Below are positions 1 to 5,924 of a stretch of 28,334 nt of DNA, piece after piece. How positions within the stretch are numbered: position 1 is the first letter of the stretch; each line of letters starts with the position of its first letter. Source of the DNA: an uncultured Collinsella sp. Its GTDB lineage: Bacteria > Actinomycetota > Coriobacteriia > Coriobacteriales > Coriobacteriaceae. The notes below the pieces were generated by a model. The model was not told where the DNA came from and ran no database searches. It saw nothing but the letters and a program-made list of their open reading frames with translations. The stretch is taken from the NCBI GenBank assembly GCA_902470835.1, contig CABRHR010000015.1, forward strand, positions 1 through 28,334. The letters are read 5' to 3'. The translations under genes and the position numbers were made by a program.

Positions 1-15
1 GTGTATAAGAGACAG
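1..15. other. Nextera transposon mosaic-end remnant (artifact)
   Basis: The first 15 bases, GTGTATAAGAGACAG, are the 3' part of the 19-bp Tn5/Nextera mosaic end. The matching inverted sequence is at the other end of the window. This is library adapter and not genomic DNA, so the true contig begins at 16. Confidence 0.96.
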
Positions 16-1020
16 GCCCAGCACCGTGCCCACAATCTGGCCGCGGTTGTTGGAGCGCTCGTAGCTCATCATCTCGTCGCCCGAGGTGCCATTCTGGTAG
101 GCGTGCGTGAAGTCGCGATTAAAGCAGCGCTTGAGCTGGCGCTGTCGGGCTGCATCCTCATCCTTGGAGGTCGAAACATCGGCCAGCATGTCGTCAATTT
201 CGTGACGATACACATCAACGATGGAGTACACGTAATCGGGCGCCTTCATGCGGCCCTCGAGCTTGAGCGACGCGGCGCCGGCGTCGTACAGACGGCGAAC
301 AAGCTGTGAGGTGTTGGTGTCACGCGGGCATAGTGCACGCTCGCGGCCGGCGGGGGAGAGCGTGCGACCGTTCTCGTCAATCAGCTCGTAGGGCAGGCGG
401 CAGGGCTGGGCGCACATGCCACGGTTGGCCGAGCGGCCCGCCATGGCAAAGCTCGAAAGCAGGCATAGGCCCGAGTAGCAAAAGCAGATGGCGCCATGGC
501 TGAAGACCTCAAGGTCCACATCGGGCGCGGCATCGTGAATGGCGGCAATCTCGTCGATGGAAAGCTCGCGCGAGAGGGTCACGCGGTCGGCGCCCTGCTC
601 GCGGCACCAAAGGGTTCCGCGGTCGTCGTGGATGTTTGCTTGGGTCGAGATGTGCGTCTCGATGCCGGGCATCGTGCGCTTGACCTCAAAGAACAGGCCC
701 CAGTCCTGGATGATAAAGGCGTCGGCGCCCAGCGTGGAGCAGCGATGGATGAGCTGCAGCGCATCGCCCATCTCGGACTGCTTGATGACGATGTTGACCG
801 TGACGTAGACGCGCGACCCGGCTAGATGTGCGGCTCGGCAGGCTTGCTCAAAGGCCTCGTCAGTAAAGTTGGTGGCCTTGCGACGGGCATTGAAGCTGCC
901 CATGCCGCAGTAGATGGCGTCTGCCCCGGCGGCGAGTGCGGCGGCAAAGGGCTCTGGCCCTCCGGCGGGCGCTAAAAGCTCGGGTCTGCGGTTGGTGGTT
1001 CGACTGGCGTTTGCGGTCAT
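16..1020 (-). CDS. Peptidase U32 family protein (collagenase-like / RlhA-TrhP type), 3'-truncated
   Basis: The frame opens with ATG at 1020 and stays open to the contig edge, giving 335 codons with the C-terminus lost. The protein starts with MTANASRTTNRRPELLAPAG; the ELLAPAG opening is typical of U32 proteins. The U32 signature lies around residues 190-225: EVFSHGAICFCYSGLCL, then GRSANRGMCAQPCRLPYEL, with the conserved cysteines present. U32 members include secreted-collagenase homologues and the E. coli RNA hydroxylation proteins RlhA and TrhP, which act with iron-sulfur and prephenate metabolism. For this cytoplasmic-looking protein without a signal peptide, an RNA-modification role is more likely than proteolysis. 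A purine-rich Shine-Dalgarno (GAAAGGCAGG) precedes the ATG. It is transcribed away from ridA. The truncation comes from the adapter at 1-15. Confidence 0.9.
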
Positions 1021-1320
1021 ATCCTGCCTTTCAAAATGCTCAGATACTCAAAAGTATAGTGGTGCTGTTGCGGCGGGTGATGCCCGTGCTCTAAGCGGGA
1101 TAAAGTCTTCAGCAGCTTGGGCTGGCCGCTCCACATAAGAACCGTTCAGCGGTCTGGGGGAACCGTTGGGCGATAAAATATTCTCGTAACGTGATAATAA
1201 TCTTGCATCGCGCGGAAACCTTGAGTACTATCCCAAATCAAGCGCGGTGTTCAGACCGAATTGTGCCTCCCGGTGTGAACGCCGCGCTCACGCTCTCTAT
1301 CTGATCGTAAGGAGAAAAAC
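1021..1320. other. Intergenic region between divergent U32 gene and ridA
   Basis: This 300-bp gap must hold the promoters of two divergent genes. The 8-mer GAACCGTT occurs twice, at 1139-1146 and 1160-1167, 21 bp apart. An AT-rich stretch at about 1170-1205 is the likely ridA promoter zone, but no confident -35/-10 pair could be assigned. No gene is seen. Confidence 0.4.
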
Positions 1321-1698
1321 ATGAGCAAGACCGTCGTGTCTTCCGATAACGCACCCGCAGCCATCGGCCCGTATTCCCCCGGCATCCAGACCGGCAACAT
1401 GGTGTTCCTGTCCGGCCAGCTGGGCATCGACCCCGCAACCGGCAAGATGCCCGAGGGCGTCGAGGCCCAGGCTAAGCAGTCCCTTGCTAACGTCGAGGCG
1501 CTGCTGACCGCTGCCGGCGCCACCTTTGCCGATGTCGTCAAGACCACGGTCTACCTGGCCGACATCGCCGACTTCGCTGCCGTGAACGAGATCTACGCTT
1601 CCAAGTTCGAGGCTCCGTTCCCCGCGCGCAGCGCTTTCCAGGTTGCCGCCCTTCCGGCCGGCGGTCTGGTTGAGATCGAGGTCGTCGCCGCTCTCTAA
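1321..1698 (+). CDS. ridA: RidA family enamine/imine deaminase
   Basis: This 125-residue protein has the full length of the RidA/YjgF/UK114 family. The N-terminal APAAIGPYSPGIQTGNMVF segment and the C-terminal PARSAFQVAALPAGGLVEIE segment are family hallmarks. Arg103 matches the arginine that binds the substrate carboxylate in active RidA proteins. RidA trimers hydrolyse 2-aminoacrylate and related enamines/imines, products of PLP-dependent eliminases, to ketoacids and ammonia in the cytoplasm. The start follows AAGGAG at good spacing. The gene stands alone between a divergent U32 gene and a convergent regulator, with a terminator just downstream. Its link to the purine cluster is probably metabolic: DpaL, encoded at 21558, releases 2-aminoacrylate. 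Confidence 0.96.
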   Translation: MSKTVVSSDNAPAAIGPYSPGIQTGNMVFLSGQLGIDPATGKMPEGVEAQAKQSLANVEALLTAAGATFADVVKTTVYLADIADFAAVNEIYASKFEAPFPARSAFQVAALPAGGLVEIEVVAAL

Positions 1699-1728
1699 GG
1701 CGTTGGCAACAACTAAACATGACATGCA

Positions 1729-1767
1729 AAAAGACCCTGCAGCGCGTGTGAACTGCAGGGTCTTTTG
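1729..1767. terminator. Bidirectional intrinsic terminator between ridA and the convergent regulator
   Basis: A perfect 10-bp stem (GACCCTGCAG at 1733-1742 with CTGCAGGGTC at 1753-1762) encloses a 10-nt loop. It has TTTT on the right and AAAAA on the left, so it can end transcription from both sides. Confidence 0.9.
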
Positions 1768-1821
1768 TCAGGCGATGCGGCAAAATGATCCGTTTTCCTC
1801 CGTCCCCAAGGGATCAGCGGG

Positions 1822-2478
1822 TTAGCCCTCCTTGCGGACTTTTTGCAGGTAGCGGTAGACGCTGGGCTCCGAGATGCCCAGCGCGGTGGCGGCGCAGGCC
1901 ACGGCACCCTTGAGCATGAACACCCCGTTGCCGTTGAGGTGGCGAATGACGTCCACGCGGTCGCTCTGACCAAGCGATGCTACATCCAGCCCGCGCGCGC
2001 TCAGCAACTCGGCAATGCTGCGGTCGATGAGCTCCTGTGTGGACTCCGAAAGGCTTTCGACCTCGATTGAGGCGGGCTCCGTGCGCGTCGGCGCCGCGTC
2101 GAAGCACGCCATGAGCTGCTGCGCCATGGCGTTGATGGAGCGCACAGTCGAGAGGTCGGTGTTGACGCAGAGCATACCGACGATCTCGTCATTCTCGCGG
2201 ATAAAGAACGTCGCGGACTCCAACGTCTTGCCACCGGCGCCGCGCCCCTCATAGCCCGTAATAAACGGCAGGTCGCGATACTTGGCGTCGTGCATGATCT
2301 TGAGTGCCAGATCGGTGGCGGGACCGCCGACCTTGCGGCCGCTCACGATGCCGTTGCGAATATCGACGATGGCGTGGTCGGGATCCGAGAAATCGTGCAG
2401 CACGATTTCGCTGTTCTTACCGAGTATCTGCTCCAGGAAATCGACCATCGGCAAAAAGCGACGTACGGTCTCGTTCAC
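1822..2478 (-). CDS. YheO-like PAS-domain / HTH transcriptional regulator (regulator 1)
   Basis: The frame extends upstream to 2619, but the GTG at 2478 is preceded by a strong AAGGAG with a 6-nt spacer. This gives 218 residues, nearly the length of the paralogue at 20627-21280 (217 aa). The N-terminal half is a YheO-type PAS domain (EIVLHDF, then VSGRKVGGPATDLAL, then a FIRENDEIVGMLCVNTDL strand). The C-terminal 40 residues form a helix-turn-helix (GVFMLKGAVACAATALGISE, then PSVYRYLQKVRK). Proteins of this architecture are usually cytoplasmic ligand-sensing DNA-binding regulators. It is divergent from the NCS2 permease and probably controls that operon and itself. The ligand is unknown; a purine or purine product is a reasonable guess. 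Confidence 0.9.
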   Translation of the reverse strand: MNETVRRFLPMVDFLEQILGKNSEIVLHDFSDPDHAIVDIRNGIVSGRKVGGPATDLALKIMHDAKYRDLPFITGYEGRGAGGKTLESATFFIRENDEIVGMLCVNTDLSTVRSINAMAQQLMACFDAAPTRTEPASIEVESLSESTQELIDRSIAELLSARGLDVASLGQSDRVDVIRHLNGNGVFMLKGAVACAATALGISEPSVYRYLQKVRKEG

Positions 2479-2615
2479 GGGCAACTCCTTGGGGTGAAAT
2501 CGGAAATGTTCATAACAATTTTTTCTCATGGTAACACGCCATCCCTCATCTCGCATATTCGCAGGTACATTGCGTAATACAGACGAACGGTAGGAATTAG
2601 GCGGTAAACGGTCGA

Positions 2616-2662
2616 CCAAAAGAAAAGTTAGATGTTATTTTGACTAGACACTTTCCTGACCT
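2616..2662. promoter_or_regulatory. Candidate operator shared with the dpaL promoter region
   Basis: CCAAAAGAAAAGT at 2616-2628 is followed, after exactly 21 bp, by ACTTTCCTGACC starting at 2650. The same AAAAGT-N21-ACTTT arrangement occurs at 21429-21460 in the other divergent region of the cluster. The distance from the regulator start is also similar: 138 bp here and 142 bp there. The match is limited to the inner part of the right arm. Confidence 0.45.
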
Positions 2663-2714
2663 GCGGAAATGCATTGTCTCAGCTCAAGAATAGTCTGATA
2701 ACAAAAAATTATTA

Positions 2715-2743
2715 TTGAGAATGAGAATCATCTTTAATACGAT
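2715..2743 (+). promoter_or_regulatory. Candidate sigma-70 promoter with overlapping Fur-box-like sequence
   Basis: TTGAGA (2715-2720), a 17-bp spacer and TACGAT (2738-2743) form a reasonable promoter about 90 bp upstream of the permease start. Within it, GAGAATGAGAATCATC (2717-2732) matches 13 of 16 positions of the classical GATAATGATAATCATT Fur box. A Fur-type metalloregulator could bind here; this rests on similarity only. Confidence 0.4.
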
Positions 2744-2830
2744 ATGCAACGAAGGCACAACCTCACCCCCGCACTGCGTCACAATAGAGCGTTAGATGCG
2801 AAAACAACTATTTCGAGGATTGGTGGTCAA

Positions 2831-4225
2831 ATGACCCAGGAGACGGTTACGAACGGCACTGAAGCCCTGTTCACTCGTGAAGGCATGCCTCCCGTTAAGG
2901 AAATGATCCCGTGTGCCCTTCAGCACGTACTGGCTTCGTTTGCCGGTATCATCACCCCGGCTGTCATCATGGCTGGCGTCTACGGCTTTAATAGCCAGCA
3001 GAGCACCGACATCATCCAAGTCGCGCTCATTCTTTCGGCAATCGACACGGCCCTTCAGGCCTTCGCTCCCTTCCGTCGCATCGGCGGCGGCCTGCCCATC
3101 GTCATGGGCGTTTCGTTCGCGTTCCTCCCGGCCCTCCAGGCCATGGGTGCCTCGGGCTTTAGCTTTGGCGCTCTGCTGGGCGGCGAGATCGTCGGCGGCG
3201 CCGTCGCGGTCCTCTTTGGTCTGGCCTACAGCAAGATTAAGTGGCTGTTCCCGCCTGTCGTGACCGGTACGGTCATCTTCTCCATTGGCGTCTCTCTCTA
3301 TCCCACGGCCGTCAAGTACATGGCCGGTGGCATGGGCACGCCGCTGTGGGGCACTCCGCAGGCCTGGTGCGTCGCTCTTATCACCTTCGCCGTGGTCTTT
3401 GCGCTCGCCAACTTTGGCAAGGGCACGCTCAAGCTGGGATCCGTGTTCTTTGGCATGATCGTCGGCATGATCGTTTCGATTCCCTTTGGCATGATCGACT
3501 TCTCCAGCGTTGCCACCGCTCAGGTCTTCGCCCTTCCCAAGCTCATGCCCTATGCGCTCGAGTTTGATCCCGAGGTCTGCATTACCCTCGCCGTCGTGTT
3601 CCCCATGGTTGCCATCCAGGTTATCGGTGACGTCTCCGCCGCCTGCCTGGGCTCCATCGACCGTATGCCCACCGAGCGCGAGCTCTCCGGCGCTATCGTG
3701 TCCCAGGGTCTCACCTCTATGGTCGGCGGCCTGCTGGGCGGTCTTCCCACCAGCGCCCTTGGCCAGAACGTGGGCATCATCTGCTCCAACAAGGTCGTCA
3801 ACAAGTGGGTCTTTGTGATCATCGCGGCCGTCTTTGCCATCGCCGGTCTGTTCCCGCAGCTCTCTGCTGTCCTTTCCGCTATCCCGCAGCCCGTCATCGG
3901 CGGCGCGACCGTCGGCGTCTTTGGCACCATCACCATGAACGGCGTGCGCATGTTCACTCGCGAGGGCCTCACGCAGCGCACCACCACCATCGTCGGTACC
4001 TCCGTCGTCTTTGGCCTGGGTATCTGGATGGCCAGCGGTTGCCTTGCCGGCGAGGGTATGCCCGCCTGGGTGTCCACCGTCATCGGCTCCAATGCCGTAA
4101 CCCCCACCGCCATCATGGCCATTGTCCTTAACCTGATCCTTCCGCAGACGCCGGTCGTGGCTCAGCACATCGATGCCGCCAAGGACGCTGCCGTGGATCT
4201 GGTCTTGCCCGAGAGCAAGAAGTAA
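2831..4225 (+). CDS. NCS2 (NAT) family purine permease, probably uric acid/xanthine
   Basis: This is a nucleobase:cation symporter of the inner membrane with about 14 hydrophobic segments. The frame is open from 2744, but the ATG at 2831 follows GGTGG and gives a family-like N-terminus (MTQETVTNGTEALFTREG) and 464 residues. Family marks are the TM1 QH motif (CALQHVLASFAG, near residues 36-47), GGLPIVMGVSFAFLPALQ, and the signature region ALGQNVGIICSNKVV. In the NAT signature Q-N-x-G-x4-T-[RKG] the threonine is replaced here by asparagine. It is the first gene of half-cluster 1 and divergent from a regulator, so import of the purine substrate is the likely job. Uric acid, xanthine or guanine cannot be told apart from sequence alone. 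Confidence 0.9.
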   Translation: MTQETVTNGTEALFTREGMPPVKEMIPCALQHVLASFAGIITPAVIMAGVYGFNSQQSTDIIQVALILSAIDTALQAFAPFRRIGGGLPIVMGVSFAFLPALQAMGASGFSFGALLGGEIVGGAVAVLFGLAYSKIKWLFPPVVTGTVIFSIGVSLYPTAVKYMAGGMGTPLWGTPQAWCVALITFAVVFALANFGKGTLKLGSVFFGMIVGMIVSIPFGMIDFSSVATAQVFALPKLMPYALEFDPEVCITLAVVFPMVAIQVIGDVSAACLGSIDRMPTERELSGAIVSQGLTSMVGGLLGGLPTSALGQNVGIICSNKVVNKWVFVIIAAVFAIAGLFPQLSAVLSAIPQPVIGGATVGVFGTITMNGVRMFTREGLTQRTTTIVGTSVVFGLGIWMASGCLAGEGMPAWVSTVIGSNAVTPTAIMAIVLNLILPQTPVVAQHIDAAKDAAVDLVLPESKK

Positions 4226-4241
4226 CCAATTCGGTGCTATT

Positions 4242-4273
4242 CGTCGGCGGACGCATCGCCTCGTCCGCCGACG
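4242..4273 (+). other. 12-bp perfect stem-loop after the permease gene
   Basis: CGTCGGCGGACG (4242-4253) pairs perfectly with 4262-4273 around an 8-nt loop. No T-tract follows, so it is more likely an RNA-stability or processing element, or a weak terminator, than a full intrinsic terminator. A second small hairpin (CAAAGGG/CCCTTTG, 4297-4315) lies between it and ssnA. Confidence 0.65.
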
Positions 4274-4420
4274 TCATGCGGCGCCAAGCCGCACTTCAAA
4301 GGGTTTGTCCCTTTGGTGAAGCGTTGACGGGAGAGGGCCCGTTTCCGGTGTAGGCCGGCGCTTCGCACTCCGCCATGTTAGAGGTGTCAAACCCCGCCTC
4401 TGATGTCGAAGGGAGCATCC

Positions 4421-5776
4421 ATGCTTCTGGTCGCTAACGGTTCCGTCTTTACCCGCAACGCTCAGGCCCCGTTCATCCCCAACGGTGCGGTCGCCATTGA
4501 CGGAGATACGATCGTCGAAGTGGGCCCCGAGTGCGAGCTCAAGGCCAAGTACCCGGATGCCGAGTACGTCGACGCCCGGGGCAACCTCATCATGCCCGGA
4601 CTCATCAACTGCCACACCCACATCTACTCGGGTCTGGCCCGCGGCCTTGCCATTAAGGGCTGCAACCCCACCAACTTCCTGGAGAATCTTGAGCAGCAGT
4701 GGTGGAAGATCGACGACAACCTGACGCTCGACGGCACCAAGGCCAGCGCCTATGCCACGATCTTGGACTCCATCCGCGATGGCGTCACCACGATCTTCGA
4801 TCACCACGCGAGCTTCTGCGAGATCCCGGGAAGCCTCTTTACCATTAAGGACGCCGCTCAGGAGCTGGGCATGCGTTCGTGCCTGTGCTACGAGGTCTCC
4901 GATCGCCGCGGCCAGGAAAAATGCGACCAGGCCATTGCCGAGAACGCCGAATTTGCTCAGTGGGCCGCCAAGGAGCGTCGCGATAACGACAACCACATGA
5001 TCGCCGCCATGTTTGGCGGTCACGCCACCTTTACGCTGTCGGACGAGACCATGGACAAGATGGCCGAGGCCAACAACGGCCTGACCGGCTTCCACATCCA
5101 CGTGTGCGAGGGCATGAACGATGTGTGGGATTCCCGCCTCAACCGCGGCGGTATCAGCCCCGTCGAGCGCCTGCTGCAGCACAACCTGCTCGGTCCCGAC
5201 ACCATGCTCGGCCACTGCATCCACGTGACGCCCGCCGAGATGGATATCGTCAAGGAGTCCGGCACCTGGCTGGTCAACAACCCCGAATCCAATATGGGCA
5301 ACGCCGTGGGCTGCGCCCCCGTGCTTGAGTTCTTCCGCCGCGGCATCCCCGTGTGCATGGGCACCGACGCCTACACCCACGATATGCTCGAGAGCCTTAA
5401 AGTCTTCCTGATCATCCAGCGCCACAACGCCGCCATGCCCAACGTGGGCTGGTGCGAGGCCATGACCATGCTGTTCGAGAACAACGCCAAGATGGCCAGC
5501 AAGTACTTCGATCGCAAGCTCGGCGTGCTTGAGGCCGGCGCCGCTGCCGACGTCATCGTTATGGACTACAAGCCCTTTACGCCGCTGAGCGAGGAGAACA
5601 TCGACGGTCACATGCTCTTTGGCATGATGGGCAAAAACTGCCGCACCACCATCATCAACGGCAAGGTCCTGTACAAGGATCGCGAGTTCGTCGGTATCGA
5701 TGAGGAAAAGATCAACGCGTGGACCATGGCTGAGTCCAAGAAGCTCTGGAGCACGCTCAACGATCGCACCTACTAA
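4421..5776 (+). CDS. ssnA: SsnA family amidohydrolase (guanine-deaminase-like aminohydrolase)
   Basis: The 451-residue protein has the length of E. coli SsnA and belongs to the metal-dependent amidohydrolase superfamily near guanine/atrazine-type deaminases. Metal and catalytic residues are visible: His65-x-His67 (NCHTHIYSG), His225/His227 (GFHIHVCEG), His265/His268 (GHCIHVTP) and Asp316 (MGTDAYTHD). The ATG at 4403 is six codons upstream. AAGGGAG at 4408-4414 lies inside that stretch and fits the ATG at 4421, which starts with the typical MLLVANGSVFTRN. SsnA is found with Se-dependent molybdenum hydroxylases and in anaerobic uric-acid clusters; hydrolytic deamination or opening of a purine-derived ring is the expected role. 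It lies between the permease and YgfK in one strand series. Confidence 0.93.
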   Translation: MLLVANGSVFTRNAQAPFIPNGAVAIDGDTIVEVGPECELKAKYPDAEYVDARGNLIMPGLINCHTHIYSGLARGLAIKGCNPTNFLENLEQQWWKIDDNLTLDGTKASAYATILDSIRDGVTTIFDHHASFCEIPGSLFTIKDAAQELGMRSCLCYEVSDRRGQEKCDQAIAENAEFAQWAAKERRDNDNHMIAAMFGGHATFTLSDETMDKMAEANNGLTGFHIHVCEGMNDVWDSRLNRGGISPVERLLQHNLLGPDTMLGHCIHVTPAEMDIVKESGTWLVNNPESNMGNAVGCAPVLEFFRRGIPVCMGTDAYTHDMLESLKVFLIIQRHNAAMPNVGWCEAMTMLFENNAKMASKYFDRKLGVLEAGAAADVIVMDYKPFTPLSEENIDGHMLFGMMGKNCRTTIINGKVLYKDREFVGIDEEKINAWTMAESKKLWSTLNDRTY

Positions 5777-5791
5777 TTACAAGTAGATTCA

Positions 5792-5825
5792 CGCGTGTCG
5801 GATGTTTCGCCGCATCCGACGCGCG
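5792..5825 (+). other. 13-bp stem-loop between ssnA and ygfK
   Basis: The arm at 5792-5804 (CGCGTGTCGGATG) pairs with 5813-5825 with one G-T wobble and an 8-nt loop. It starts 15 bp after the ssnA stop and has no T-tract. It may protect the upstream mRNA or set relative expression of ssnA and ygfK. Confidence 0.65.
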
Positions 5826-5924
5826 CATAGGCGGCCTCCGCGGGGTCGCCGGCGCTGTGCTAGCGCTACACCGTATTTGCGCCCGCCGCGCGGTCTCGCC
5901 GGGCGTTACAGAGAGGAGCTCATT

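Noticed and set aside
1203..1231. TTGCAT-N17-TACTAT as the ridA promoter
   Set aside because: Spacing is right but the match to consensus is too weak to annotate.
2479..2619. N-terminal extension of regulator 1 to 2619
   Set aside because: A strong AAGGAG precedes the GTG at 2478, and the resulting length equals that of the paralogue; the extension covers the probable promoter.
4226..4420. A purine, xanthine or Moco riboswitch in the structured leader before ssnA
   Set aside because: Two hairpins are visible, but I could not match the conserved core of any riboswitch class; a covariance-model search would be needed.
5802..5924. N-terminal extension of YgfK by 41 residues
   Set aside because: It lacks a ribosome site, is rich in Arg and Pro, and overlaps an intergenic stem-loop. 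The ATG at 5925 has a good ribosome site and the family start.
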